Positions 32,827 to 41,471 are shown, counted from the stretch's first letter. The stretch is DNA of 64,000 nucleotides from DAOOPX01 sp964653045 (GCA_964653045.1 CAZZBW010000002.1:1-64000); one strand, 5' to 3'. Made by a program: numbers and translations. The notes: generated from the letters alone by a model not told the origin.

Positions 32827-33915
32827 ATGCAGCAATCATCTTTTTGGCACCAACTAAACAAACCAATTGTGGGACTCTCACCCATGGACGGAGTTACAGA
32901 TCACCCTTTTCGTGTGATTACCAAAAAATATGGAGATCCAGATGTAATTTTTACCGAGTTTGTCAGTGTTGAAGGACTTTGTCACTCAGCTGCGGTAATG
33001 CTTGACCACTTCATTTACGATGAATCTCAACGCCCAGTTGTTGCCCAAATTTTTGGGAAAACTCCAGAATTTTTCCGCCAAGCAGCTATTTTGGTCAGCC
33101 AACTGGGATTTGATGGCATCGATATCAACATGGGTTGCCCTGCTCGGACAGTCACCAATCACGGCTCTGGTGCGGGCCTGATCCAAACCCCCGAGCTGGC
33201 TCAACAAATTGTTCGAGCAGTACAAAAGGGCGTTCAAGACTATCAAAGTGGACAAACGGTGGCAGACTGTCCCGATTTTTCTCCAGAAATTAGATCAATT
33301 GTCGAGCTGAGAAACAAACGACTGCCACAACAGTATTATAATTGTCAGAGAAATGTTCCGGTTTCCATCAAGACTCGCCTCGGTTACTCAGACTCAATCA
33401 TTACTGAGTGGCTGGAAGTGCTACTCCAAACTAATCCTGAATTAATAACTGTGCACGGGCGCACGCTCAAACAAGGATATGGCGGACAAGCCAACTGGGA
33501 AGACATTGGTCAAGCAGCAAACATCGCCAAAAAATATGCTACAGCTTCTGGTAAAAAGCGAACGCTGATTTTCGGTAATGGTGATGTGCAATCGCGAGCG
33601 CAAGCAGAAATATTAGCTAACAAACACAATCTTGATGGCGTGTTAATCGGTCGGGCGAGTTTTGGCAACCCATTAGTATTTCAAGCTAATGCAGAAAAGG
33701 ATCAGCCAAAACTCGCCCGAATCGCACTAAAACACGCTCAAGTTTTTGAAAAAACTTTTGCTCATCGCTCAAATTTCAATTTTCTACCCATGCGCAAACA
33801 CCTCGGCTGGTACATTAGGTCATTACCCAAAGCCAAAGAAATCCGACTGGAGTTGGTCAAAACTAACTCTGCCGCAGAAGTCGAAAAAGTTTTGACCCAG
33901 TATCAGTTGATCTAA
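32827..33915 (+). CDS. dus: tRNA-dihydrouridine synthase
   Basis: 362 residues. FMN-barrel motifs of Dus: LSPMDGVTDHPFRVI near the start, GFDGIDINMGCPARTVTNHGSGAGLIQ with the catalytic Cys (about 103), VSIKTRLGY, ITVHGRTLKQGYGGQANWEDI, FGNGDVQSRAQA and GVLIGRASFGNP. It reduces uridine to dihydrouridine in tRNA D-loops using FMN and NADPH. A 55-residue insert after the catalytic loop (about 137-175) is longer than in DusB. The next feature is tRNA-Val on the same strand. Confidence 0.92.
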   Translation: MQQSSFWHQLNKPIVGLSPMDGVTDHPFRVITKKYGDPDVIFTEFVSVEGLCHSAAVMLDHFIYDESQRPVVAQIFGKTPEFFRQAAILVSQLGFDGIDINMGCPARTVTNHGSGAGLIQTPELAQQIVRAVQKGVQDYQSGQTVADCPDFSPEIRSIVELRNKRLPQQYYNCQRNVPVSIKTRLGYSDSIITEWLEVLLQTNPELITVHGRTLKQGYGGQANWEDIGQAANIAKKYATASGKKRTLIFGNGDVQSRAQAEILANKHNLDGVLIGRASFGNPLVFQANAEKDQPKLARIALKHAQVFEKTFAHRSNFNFLPMRKHLGWYIRSLPKAKEIRLELVKTNSAAEVEKVLTQYQLI

Positions 33916-33937
33916 TGTTATAATCTTGAGGTTACAT

Positions 33938-34014
33938 GGTCGCATAGCTCAGTTGGTTAGAGCGCACGATTCACATTCGTGAGGTCCCAGGTTCGAGTCC
34001 TGGTGCGACCACCA
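33938..34014 (+). tRNA. tRNA-Val (anticodon CAC)
   Basis: 77 bases: acceptor GGTCGCA/TGCGACC, D-arm GCTC...GAGC, anticodon stem CACGA/TCGTG around TTCACAT (anticodon CAC), T-arm CCAGG-TTCGAGT-CCTGG, and encoded ACCA. Confidence 0.95.
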
Positions 34015-34056
34015 TTTACTACGCTTCGATTAAGATTATCCATTTAGACTTCTTCA

Positions 34057-34716
34057 GTGATAACAAAAGTACTCAGTTGTGCGTGGTCGTGGATTCTGGA
34101 TTTTATTTTTCCTCAGTTCTGTGTCAACTGTGGTAAGTTTGGACAATTACTCTGCCCCAGTTGCTTTGCTCAACTAGAGTTTCATACTGCTCCAATTCGG
34201 TTAGTTTTACCAGAACGACACTTAGACAGCGTTTGGGCGTGTTGTGTGTATAAAGGTGCAATCAAAAAGTTGATCAAAGCGCTCAAGTACCAAAGTATCA
34301 AAGATGCTGGAGCAGTGTGCGGCCAGCTGCTGTACTACTGCAGCTGGCCGCCCCAAGATATCGATTGCCTGACCGCTGTCCCTATTCATCCCAAACGTCG
34401 TCAAGAAAGAGGCTTCAATCAAGCCGAGTTGATTGCTCAGACTCTGGCCCAACTGATGAGCAAACCTTACGTACCATTGCTGCTAAGACTGCACCACACC
34501 CCCCAACTAGCCAAACTCAAGCATCGTCAGGATCGACTTAAGCAATTAGAAAATCAGATTGGAATTAATCCAATTTTTAACCACAAAGCTCCGCCTAAGG
34601 TATTAATCATCGATGACGTTGTTACCAGTGGCGCTACTCTAAACGAGTGCGCCAACGTTTTGAAACAGCACGGTTACACCAAAGTTAACGCTCTGTGTGT
34701 CGCTCACGGCATGTAA
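34057..34716 (+). CDS. ComF-family phosphoribosyltransferase
   Basis: 219 residues with a GTG start. An N-terminal zinc finger (CVNCGKFGQLLCPSC, about 22-36) precedes the VPIHPKRRQERGFNQAELIA motif (about 108-127) and the PRPP loop KVLIIDDVVTSGATLNECA (about 184-202). This is the standard ComF layout and length; ComF supports natural transformation by an unclear mechanism, and competence is common in CPR. TAGACT at 34045-34050 ends 6 bases before the GTG. Confidence 0.9.
   Translation: MITKVLSCAWSWILDFIFPQFCVNCGKFGQLLCPSCFAQLEFHTAPIRLVLPERHLDSVWACCVYKGAIKKLIKALKYQSIKDAGAVCGQLLYYCSWPPQDIDCLTAVPIHPKRRQERGFNQAELIAQTLAQLMSKPYVPLLLRLHHTPQLAKLKHRQDRLKQLENQIGINPIFNHKAPPKVLIIDDVVTSGATLNECANVLKQHGYTKVNALCVAHGM
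34320..34350. repeat. Intragenic inverted repeat, 11-bp perfect arms
   Basis: CGGCCAGCTGC (34320-34330) and GCAGCTGGCCG (34340-34350) with a 9-base loop, inside the comF-like gene. Confidence 0.85.
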
Positions 34717-34736
34717 ATTCATGCTAATATTACCCT

Positions 34737-36359
34737 GTGTTGAAAACCAAGTTGCTAGTGCTTTTAGCTCTCACTTTCTTGATTTATTTACCCTCGTTTG
34801 GCAATCATTTTATCTGGGACGATGAGCAATTTATCTATAAAAATACCTCAGTTCTCAACTTTGATTTACCAGCAATTTTTACCGAGAGCACTACTGCCGG
34901 CGCCGGCATCGCTAGTAATTACTACCGCCCATTGACCAGCCTGTCGTTCGCAATTGATCACGCGCTGTGGGGACTCAAGCCCTTTGGCTTTCACTTGACC
35001 AATACCCTGCTCCACGCCGGCGCCGGCATACTTTTGTACTTGCTTTTAACCCAAATCGGGATTGGTAACAGAAGTAACTTTATCTGGAAAGATCCAGCGT
35101 TTTGGCTGAGCTTGATTTTTCTCGTTCACCCCATTCAAACCGAAGCGGTGGTGTATATCAACTCCCGTGGTGATTCGCTGTCCGCTTTACTTGCCCTAAC
35201 CAGCTTGTTGATGTTTGCCCGCGTGATACGCAAAACACCCGAGCAGCAATCAAGCCTGTTTCCCAGCCAAGTCTGGCCAGTTTATATTTGTGGCATTTTT
35301 CTGCTGGCAATCTTGGCCAAAGAGATTGCCATCAGTGCCGTAGCATTAATGTTTCTGATTTATTGGCAACAAATTGTTTTAGAAAAGAATCGGAAAAACC
35401 ATCAGCTAAATCATCGCTTGGCCAGAATTACACTGGTGGCGGCGAGCGCGCTCGCCGCCACTTACTTCTTCCTCCGCCTGACTGTTTTCAACTTTCAAAA
35501 TACCGTTAACTTTTATACCGAAGCCACCGAGTACTCCCAAAGCCTCGCGGTCAGAATGCTGACTTTCAGTAAGGCAATCTGGATCTACTGGAAGCTACTT
35601 TTTGTCCCCTACCCACTTCATATGGAACGCGATCTAGAAATTGTCAACACTCTCGCCTCAATTTGGCCGTGGTTAACTCTCGGCGCAATTCTGATCCTAT
35701 TCGCTGCTGGAACATGGGAAAAAATCAAACACTCCACCACCTGGATTTGGTTTGGCGGCGCCTGGTTTATGATCACTATTTCACCCGTATCAGGCATTAT
35801 CCCGATCAATGGCATGATTTACGAACACTGGTTGTACTTTCCAATGGTCGGTTTTTTCATCATATTTTGGAAAATAATAACGCTGACATTGACAAAATTT
35901 GCTTTATCGAACAAATACACTTCATTAACAAAAATAGTATTAATTACTGTGATCGTTACCTTAAGCTCGTTGACCATCCGCCAAAACTGGTTGTGGCGGA
36001 ACCCAATTTCTTTTTATAATTACCTACTTCGCTACACCGACTCTGCCCGCATCAGAAATAATCTCGGCATTGCTTATGCCGATAGCGGACAGATTGACCT
36101 AGCAATCGAACAGTATACTTACGCCCTTGAGTTTAATAATAGCTATCCGCAGATTTATCATAATCTAGGCAATCTTCATCAAAGTAAGGGAGAGATAGAA
36201 AAAGCACTGGAATACTACCAACTTGCGTTGGAAAGAGACCCTCAATTCATTCCCACATTAATTAATTTGACTAAACTATACCAGCAACTGGGTAAAACCG
36301 ATGAGGCGGCGGCCACAGCCGCCGCACTTGAGAAATTAACTGGTTTAAGCTATAATTAA
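34737..36359 (+). CDS. TMTC-like membrane glycosyltransferase with C-terminal TPRs
   Basis: 540 residues. About ten membrane helices follow the DDE-containing first loop (FGNHFIWDDEQFIY, about 21-34), and NYYRPLTSLSFAIDHALWGLKPFGFHLTNTLLH (about 61-93) is the hallmark of TMTC/PMT-like O-mannosyltransferases. Two to three TPRs close the protein (IRNNLGIAYADSGQIDLAIEQY, IYHNLGNLHQSKGEIEKALEYY). It probably transfers a sugar from a polyprenyl carrier to exported proteins. The GTG start follows 6 bases after TAATAT (34725-34730). Its last codons contain the tmRNA -10 box. Confidence 0.85.
   Translation: MLKTKLLVLLALTFLIYLPSFGNHFIWDDEQFIYKNTSVLNFDLPAIFTESTTAGAGIASNYYRPLTSLSFAIDHALWGLKPFGFHLTNTLLHAGAGILLYLLLTQIGIGNRSNFIWKDPAFWLSLIFLVHPIQTEAVVYINSRGDSLSALLALTSLLMFARVIRKTPEQQSSLFPSQVWPVYICGIFLLAILAKEIAISAVALMFLIYWQQIVLEKNRKNHQLNHRLARITLVAASALAATYFFLRLTVFNFQNTVNFYTEATEYSQSLAVRMLTFSKAIWIYWKLLFVPYPLHMERDLEIVNTLASIWPWLTLGAILILFAAGTWEKIKHSTTWIWFGGAWFMITISPVSGIIPINGMIYEHWLYFPMVGFFIIFWKIITLTLTKFALSNKYTSLTKIVLITVIVTLSSLTIRQNWLWRNPISFYNYLLRYTDSARIRNNLGIAYADSGQIDLAIEQYTYALEFNNSYPQIYHNLGNLHQSKGEIEKALEYYQLALERDPQFIPTLINLTKLYQQLGKTDEAAATAAALEKLTGLSYN
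34896..34907. repeat. 12-bp palindrome GCCGGCGCCGGC, copy 1
   Basis: A perfect GC-only palindrome encoding AGAG in the TMTC-like gene. The identical 12-mer recurs 120 bases downstream at 35016-35027, again encoding AGAG. Confidence 0.85.
35016..35027. repeat. 12-bp palindrome GCCGGCGCCGGC, copy 2
   Basis: Identical to 34896-34907, 120 bases away in the same gene and frame. Confidence 0.85.
35436..35461. repeat. 26-bp perfect palindrome without a loop
   Basis: GTGGCGGCGAGCG followed directly by its reverse complement, inside the TMTC-like gene. As DNA it could extrude a cruciform; as RNA it would need to open a few central pairs. Confidence 0.9.
36306..36325. repeat. Intragenic inverted repeat, 8-bp arms
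   Basis: GCGGCGGC (36306-36313), loop CACA, GCCGCCGC (36318-36325), in the TPR region just before the tmRNA promoter. Confidence 0.7.
36328..36356 (+). promoter_or_regulatory. tmRNA promoter inside the end of the upstream gene
   Basis: TTGAGA (36328-36333), a 17-base spacer and TATAAT (36351-36356). The -10 box encodes the last two residues of the TMTC-like protein. The mature tmRNA 5' end is 15 bases downstream. Confidence 0.75.
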
Positions 36360-36370
36360 CCTTACCCTTT

Positions 36371-36789
36371 GGGGATGTAACGCTTTGACGTGACAAGCTC
36401 TTTAACAGTCGCAAGTCGTCTTTAGTCAAAAGACGTAAAAAAGGACTAAAAACATAACTGCAGATACAATCAGCAGCAAAGCTCGCAACTTCGTAACTGA
36501 AGTTGCCGAAGGTGTCGACTCTTTTGTCGATTCATTCAGAGCTCCACAAATGCTTTACGCATAAGTGGCATTCATCCGAGGCGTTTCACTGGCGCGCGCG
36601 GGTGGGTGACAAATCAGTCAGTGTGACAATCTGATCGTCTGTGCCGATCAGAAATAAGCAAATTGTACAGAGGGAGTGTGCTCCGGTTTGTTCATCCACC
36701 CGCTTACTCCGCCAACTCAAAGATGAACTACACTTGTAGAAGCTGTTTTTGACTATTCACAGACACGGGCTCATTACCCGTCATCTCCA
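36371..36789 (+). ncRNA. ssrA: tmRNA (transfer-messenger RNA)
   Basis: About 419 nt. The tRNA-like ends pair as GGGGATG (36371-36377) with CATCTCC (36782-36788), keeping the G3-U70 alanine identity pair and discriminator A; CCA is not encoded. The D-like segment CGCTTTGACG follows the 5' strand. The tag frame starts GCA GAT ACA at 36460 after ATAACT and runs 34 codons to TAA at 36562-36564 (ADTISSKARNF...RAPQMLYA). A long structured region precedes the T-arm ACGGG-CTCATTA-CCCGT, whose loop lacks the usual TTCRANY. tmRNA with SmpB rescues stalled ribosomes and tags the product for proteolysis. Confidence 0.85.
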
Positions 36790-36791
36790 CC

Positions 36792-37811
36792 TTACAAATG
36801 TTTTTGGTTTATTGTTAGATAATACGCATCGATATCGCTTTTGATCTGTTTTGCTAACGCTTCTGCGAACTTAACAGGAACAGCATTACCAACCATTTTA
36901 TAACCAGTAGCTAAATCATCATATATAAAACGAAAATCGTCGGGAAAAGTCTGGATTCTGGCGCACTCTCTTACAGTTAACCTTCTGTATAAGTGCTCTT
37001 TACCAGGAGCAAATATTCTTTTGTCATAATCAACAAATTTCATCTTTGGTGCCTGAGGATGAATTGGAGCATGCCTGCCACCAGCCTGAATTGTAAACGA
37101 TTGTTCATCCCAATTTCTGACTCTATTTCGCGACATATAAATTGTTGAAAAACCTCCATTCATGTACTCATGATTTGGCGTTGACAGATCTGATCCATTT
37201 GTTTTGTTAAAATCTCTTGCTTTGACTGCAGTATCTTTTAGATCCCAAATCGTATCTCTTAGAGTTAGTTCGTTACTCGACACTTTTGGAAAAACAAACT
37301 TTTTATTCATTTTTTTATGATAACCTACAAAAATTACTCTTTTTCTATCTTGCGGAACATTATAATTTTTTGCGTTTAATAACTGATAATCAAAACTATA
37401 ACCAAGTTTATTAAATTCTTCTATTAAATTTGAAAGCGCCTGTTGATGTCTAGTTGACAACATTCCTGAGACATTTTCTGCCAAAAAGAAAAGCGGTTGC
37501 TTGTCTCTAATTACTCTAATATGCTCAAAAAAAACTTTGCCTCTTTTGTCTCCCAAACCTCTACCGGCACCAGCCTCACTCCAACTTTGACATGGAGGAC
37601 CACCAATTACTCCGATAGCTTTGGGAATCTCTTCAGAAGGAACATCGGTAACACTACGCTCGTCAACCACTGTATTTGGAAAGTTTTCTCTTAACGTAGG
37701 CGTAATAGTCGTATCAAATTCGTTTGCCCAAATTATCTTAAATCCGGCATTCTCAAAACCAAGGTCTAACCCGCCAGCACCTGTAAAAAGTGAAACAATG
37801 TTATATTTCAT
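36792..37811 (-). CDS. DNA (cytosine-5) methyltransferase of a type II R-M system
   Basis: 339 residues with the C5-methyltransferase motifs in order: I (SLFTGAGGLDLGFENAGF, 7-24), IV with the catalytic Cys (GVIGGPPCQSWSEAG, about 68-82), VI (FFLAENVSG), VIII (YNVPQDRKRVIFVG) and X (GYKMVGNAVPVKFAEALA). It methylates cytosine to protect from the endonuclease encoded just upstream, whose gene overlaps by 11 bases. The stop codon is 2 bases from the tmRNA 3' end, on the opposite strand. Base composition is clearly more AT-rich than the flanks and the GC hairpins typical of other genes are absent, both pointing to acquisition. Confidence 0.93.
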   Translation of the reverse strand: MKYNIVSLFTGAGGLDLGFENAGFKIIWANEFDTTITPTLRENFPNTVVDERSVTDVPSEEIPKAIGVIGGPPCQSWSEAGAGRGLGDKRGKVFFEHIRVIRDKQPLFFLAENVSGMLSTRHQQALSNLIEEFNKLGYSFDYQLLNAKNYNVPQDRKRVIFVGYHKKMNKKFVFPKVSSNELTLRDTIWDLKDTAVKARDFNKTNGSDLSTPNHEYMNGGFSTIYMSRNRVRNWDEQSFTIQAGGRHAPIHPQAPKMKFVDYDKRIFAPGKEHLYRRLTVRECARIQTFPDDFRFIYDDLATGYKMVGNAVPVKFAEALAKQIKSDIDAYYLTINQKHL

Positions 37812-38676
37812 ACTTAATTATCCTAGCTTTAATTAATCGTGCGGGGTTATCAGGATCCCTAATTTCAATGACCTCATTCGAATATCCTATTTTTTTAATG
37901 TTCTCGATTTCAAATCTTTCTTCTTGAGAAAAAGACTGATATTTATTTTCCCTCATAAGCAGATAAAACTGTTTGGTTTTCGTTTGGTCCATAAGATGAC
38001 CATATATTTTGGAGGGGTTAGCAATGTGCCACATTCCCCTAATACGCATCGTCGTAATACCCAATGGATCAACTTTTTTCACTTTGCCAAGTTCATTTGT
38101 TTTCTGAAAGTTCGTATCAGGAATAGAATTGACACCTTTTTCAATAATTGTAAACAATTTTTCATAAACTTGTCTTGAAGCCGAATAGCAATCTCCATAT
38201 ATTAACCACAATCTCTTTAGTTCAGCACTGCTATCAGGAGTGCCAATAGCATAAACAATGTCCTTAACTTTCCATTTCTCAGCAGTTTTTGCTCCAGAGG
38301 CAACTCTTGTGTCATCTATATATAACTTGTTTCTAGGATGAGAACTATTTAGTGCGATATCTGATTTCAGTGATTCAACTTTTTTTATTTCTATTGCATC
38401 GCCGTTTTTGATAATGCAATCGGGTGGATTACTTCCGTTACCCAACCAGGAGAAAGCATCACTATACACCCTGTCTCTGACACTGTTTTCTATTGATTCT
38501 CTCCCGAGCAAACCGGCGATTGCATCTTTTACATATCCCTCGAGCGCATCACCGATATTATTTATCCGATTATTTGATATTTTTGCTGGGTTTATTGAGG
38601 AATTCGGCTGATTCACAATATTCATGAAGGCGCCAAGGACTGAATAAAATTGTCTGCTCATTTTATTGATCCACAT
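37801..38676 (-). CDS. Type II restriction endonuclease, NgoPII-like
   Basis: 291 residues. The N-terminal NNRINNIGDALEGYVKDAIAG (about 32-52) and the catalytic-looking PDCIIKNGDAIEIKKVES (about 84-101, a PD-(D/E)xK core with D, E and K) match what I remember of the NgoPII family, which cuts GGCC; the specificity here is not proven. It is transcribed before its methyltransferase, which it overlaps by 11 bases. TATATT ends 8 bases before the ATG, so the mRNA may be leaderless. Confidence 0.72.
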   Translation of the reverse strand: MWINKMSRQFYSVLGAFMNIVNQPNSSINPAKISNNRINNIGDALEGYVKDAIAGLLGRESIENSVRDRVYSDAFSWLGNGSNPPDCIIKNGDAIEIKKVESLKSDIALNSSHPRNKLYIDDTRVASGAKTAEKWKVKDIVYAIGTPDSSAELKRLWLIYGDCYSASRQVYEKLFTIIEKGVNSIPDTNFQKTNELGKVKKVDPLGITTMRIRGMWHIANPSKIYGHLMDQTKTKQFYLLMRENKYQSFSQEERFEIENIKKIGYSNEVIEIRDPDNPARLIKARIIKYEI

Positions 38677-38858
38677 TCACACATAATATAATCGGATTCT
38701 TACATTTACATTTACTTTTTACAAGAACCTATCCAACGCTAAGTTGTTTGAGACATACTGGGCTTTACAAGATATTGCCTCAAAATCTTGAATAATATCT
38801 CAATATCGGCAAGGTACGCTTTTGCTCAAAAGCAATTAAGATCGTAATCAACTGGTTT

Positions 38859-39125
38859 TTAGCAATGAATCTCTTTTCTGTGCCCGGCACGAATAATTAG
38901 GATTTCTTTTTGCGAATGGATGACATCGAAAAGTACGCGATAATCTCCGGCTCTTAGACGATATTTAGGGATATTTGGTCCAACCAACATTTTAATGTTT
39001 TTTGATTTCCGATTGGTTCTCAATAGTAAAACGTGATTAATTAACTTAACGCGGATTTCCGCATTAAGTTTGCGAAAATCCTTTTTGGCTCTCTCGGTGA
39101 TGTTGATTGAATACTCGCCAGTCAT
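38859..39125 (-). CDS. RelE/ParE-family toxin
   Basis: 88 residues, typical length. ITERAKKDFRKLNAEIRVKLINHV and the C-terminal YRLRAGDYRVLFDVIHSQKEILIIRAGHRKEIH match the RelE mRNA-interferase fold, with the basic Arg-rich active-site face and a C-terminal His. It starts immediately after the stop of the antitoxin gene. It lies next to the acquired restriction-modification pair. Confidence 0.9.
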   Translation of the reverse strand: MTGEYSINITERAKKDFRKLNAEIRVKLINHVLLLRTNRKSKNIKMLVGPNIPKYRLRAGDYRVLFDVIHSQKEILIIRAGHRKEIHC

Positions 39126-39398
39126 TTATTTTTTAAACTCTTTGATAAAATCTTCAAACTTAGTTGTCTTGCCTGCTTTGTAATCCTTTCGTGCTTGAGC
39201 CACGTCGCGAAGCAGTTGAGGAGAGTTTAGCTCCATCAAAATGTCTTCCAAATCTTGATAATCAGCAAACGGCATCACCACGAATACCGGCTTATTCCGG
39301 CAAGTGACAATGTAGTGTCCACCCTCTTTTTCAATTAACCGCGCCATTGCGGGCAGCTTGGTTTGAAACTCTTTAATGCCAAAAACGTTTTGTATCAT
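39126..39398 (-). CDS. Phd/YefM-like antitoxin
   Basis: About 90 residues from the ATG at 39398. The N-terminal Phd fold (FGIKEFQTKLPAMARLIEKEGGHYIVTCRNKPVFVVMPFADYQDLED) binds DNA, and the charged C-terminal tail should neutralise the RelE toxin. The frame is open to 39569, but a strong promoter ends 9 bases before this ATG. The operon is likely autoregulated by the complex, as in the family. Confidence 0.85.
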   Translation of the reverse strand: MIQNVFGIKEFQTKLPAMARLIEKEGGHYIVTCRNKPVFVVMPFADYQDLEDILMELNSPQLLRDVAQARKDYKAGKTTKFEDFIKEFKK

Positions 39399-39407
39399 AG
39401 TGCGATT

Positions 39408-39436
39408 AGGATACCGTAATCGTAGTACCTTGTCAA
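39408..39436 (-). promoter_or_regulatory. Toxin-antitoxin promoter (leaderless)
   Basis: On the minus strand TTGACA (39431-39436), a 17-base spacer and TATCCT (39408-39413), ending 9 bases before the antitoxin ATG. Confidence 0.7.
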
Positions 39437-39533
39437 ACTCTAAGTCGAAAACACTGGCATTGCTCAGTTGCGATTGACCAAGGTAAAAATCAAAAGAAGT
39501 TGAGTTTTGACTTACTTGAATTTGGTTAGGACT

Positions 39534-39565
39534 GGCTGATAATTGCACTTCTGCAATTATCAGCC
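39534..39565. repeat. Intergenic inverted repeat, 14-bp perfect arms
   Basis: GGCTGATAATTGCA (39534-39547), loop CTTC, TGCAATTATCAGCC (39552-39565), between the ABC permease stop and the toxin-antitoxin promoter. There is no U-tract on either strand. Confidence 0.8.
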
Positions 39566-39590
39566 CCAATTCTTACATTAACCTTAAATA

Positions 39591-40385
39591 TTATAAAAAC
39601 CGATCTAATCCCAGGTTTTTGGAGTAAGCAAAGCTGCGGATGAAAAACCAGCCGGCCAGGGTGAGATAGAGAACATTCAGACCAAAGCTAATATAAAGAT
39701 AAGTGGGATTGATGGGCGCGCCGCCCACTGCGGCGCGCATGCTCTCCAACACATACGTGGTCGGCACCAACATTGAAATTTTTTGCACGAAAAACGGTAG
39801 CCGATCCACCGGAAAATAGATGGCGCTAAACGGCAGTAAAATTCCTGGCAAAGCCCAAATAATTGTCTGGACCTTCGGCCCATGACGCAACACAATTCCA
39901 GAACCAAGTAGTCCTACCCACCAGCCAGTCATACTACACAAAAAGAAAAACGGCACTAGCCACCAACCAAGTGTAAAAGCGTTAACCGCATACAAAATCA
40001 AAATTGCAGGAACCATTATGCCCAACGTAATTAACGTTTTGATTACTGACAATCCCAGTACAGCGGTCAGCCACTCACTAATCTTGAGAGGTGTCGAAAA
40101 CAAGTTGCTGAGATTGCTGTTCCAAATCTCATCCATCAAGTTTCTGCCAACTTCAGACTGTGACCGCCAGATTATATTCCACAGGATTAAACCCATCAGA
40201 ATTGCGGTGACCAAAGTTGGCGAACCACTTTCTTCAGTCAACCAACTACCAGTAATTCCCCAAGTCAAAGTGTCAATTAGTGGCCAATAGATCATGTCCG
40301 AAAGCAGATCAAAATCCCGCCGCAACGGATAGAGATGGCGCATAAACAAAGCTTTGACGCGGTGGTTAAAAATTTTATTTAGCAT
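39591..40385 (-). CDS. ABC-2 type transporter permease
   Basis: About 264 residues from the ATG at 40385, with six membrane helices and the ABC-2 layout (N-terminal amphipathic stretch KALFMRHLYPLRRDF, then TLGWWLVPFFFLCSMTGWWVGLLGSGIVLRHG and the conserved PGILLPFSAIYFPVDRLPFFVQKISMLVPTTYVLESMR). It pairs with the ATPase encoded upstream, overlapping it by 11 bases, to form an exporter of lipid-linked sugars or drugs. Confidence 0.88.
   Translation of the reverse strand: MLNKIFNHRVKALFMRHLYPLRRDFDLLSDMIYWPLIDTLTWGITGSWLTEESGSPTLVTAILMGLILWNIIWRSQSEVGRNLMDEIWNSNLSNLFSTPLKISEWLTAVLGLSVIKTLITLGIMVPAILILYAVNAFTLGWWLVPFFFLCSMTGWWVGLLGSGIVLRHGPKVQTIIWALPGILLPFSAIYFPVDRLPFFVQKISMLVPTTYVLESMRAAVGGAPINPTYLYISFGLNVLYLTLAGWFFIRSFAYSKNLGLDRFL
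39716..39738. repeat. Intragenic inverted repeat, 9-bp perfect arms
   Basis: GCGCGCCGC (39716-39724), loop CCACT, GCGGCGCGC (39730-39738), inside the ABC permease gene. Confidence 0.8.
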
Positions 40386-41328
40386 TACCACCTTCCTTTG
40401 CCTGATTGATAAAGTAATCTTCAAGTGTCGGCTTATCAATACTAATTTGGGTATACTCAATTTTGGCATCGGCCAAACAAGCCAAGAAACCAGCAATTAA
40501 CGACTCTTCAATGTTAATTACAATCTCCCGCCCGTCAATGTTGCTGGCAAAGCCCTGCTCTTTGGCAAACCGCGCTGTCCTTTTCAAACCGTCTTTGACT
40601 ATTAATCTCATTCTAGCCAGAGACACAGATTGGGCCAATTTTTCCGGTGTGTCCTCAGCCACAATTTTCCCATGCTTAAGAAAAATTACCCGATCACACA
40701 CATTGGCGACCTCATCCATATTATGTGAAGTGTATAAAATGCTAGTACCAAACTCATGTTGCTGTTTGGTCACAAATTGGCGCACTTCGTGCGCCATATC
40801 CGGGTCGAGTGACGCGGTCGGCTCATCAAGCAGGACAATCTTTGGGTATGAGATGAAGGCTTTTGTCAACATCACCCTAGTGACCTGACCAGCAGATAAC
40901 TGACTCAAAGTTTTATCCCGTTGTTGCCAAACTCCAAAATATTCCAAAAAATATTTCACTCGCTTATTAAATGTTTTTTTGCTTAATCCATACAACAACG
41001 CATAAACCCACAAGTTTTCCATCACACTCAGCCGCCAGGGCATCTTGATGTAGGTACTGGCAAAAGTCACATTTTGTAATATTTCAGTACGGAAATTTTG
41101 GAAGTTTTGGCCAAAATAATTTACATCTCCAATCGTGGGAGTCAGGTTACCGATCAACATTTGAATTGTGGTTGACTTGCCTGCTCCATTGGGACCAAGC
41201 AGTCCCAAGATCTCACCCGGCTTGAGCACAAACGAGATATGATCAACCGCAGTAAACTCCGCCTCGCCCTTTCGGCTCGGCGGATAAATCTTGGTCAGCT
41301 GGCCAACTTTCAGCACTGGTGCTTTCAT
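40375..41328 (-). CDS. ABC transporter ATP-binding protein
   Basis: 317 residues. Walker A LLGPNGAGKSTTIQML (about 43-58), signature LSQLSAGQVTRVML (about 143-156, LSAGQ), Walker B KIVLLDEPTASLDP and the switch His in SILYTSHNMDEV. The C-terminal 80 residues form the extension typical of ABC-2 exporters. It energises the permease downstream. Confidence 0.93.
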   Translation of the reverse strand: MKAPVLKVGQLTKIYPPSRKGEAEFTAVDHISFVLKPGEILGLLGPNGAGKSTTIQMLIGNLTPTIGDVNYFGQNFQNFRTEILQNVTFASTYIKMPWRLSVMENLWVYALLYGLSKKTFNKRVKYFLEYFGVWQQRDKTLSQLSAGQVTRVMLTKAFISYPKIVLLDEPTASLDPDMAHEVRQFVTKQQHEFGTSILYTSHNMDEVANVCDRVIFLKHGKIVAEDTPEKLAQSVSLARMRLIVKDGLKRTARFAKEQGFASNIDGREIVINIEESLIAGFLACLADAKIEYTQISIDKPTLEDYFINQAKEGGNAK

Positions 41329-41471
41329 AAACTACCCTCACCGCAGTTCTGCCCGCCTTCCCGTTTCGGTTGCAATCACTTTGGAAATTACTATAATGAT
41401 TTTACTACAGAATTACCAGATATCAATTAGAAAATTTACCTAATGTATAATTTTATTGCACATCCACAACC

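Noticed and set aside
38677..38858. Second attachment site of the element at tmRNA
   Set aside because: I found no copy of the tmRNA 3' end between the endonuclease and toxin genes.
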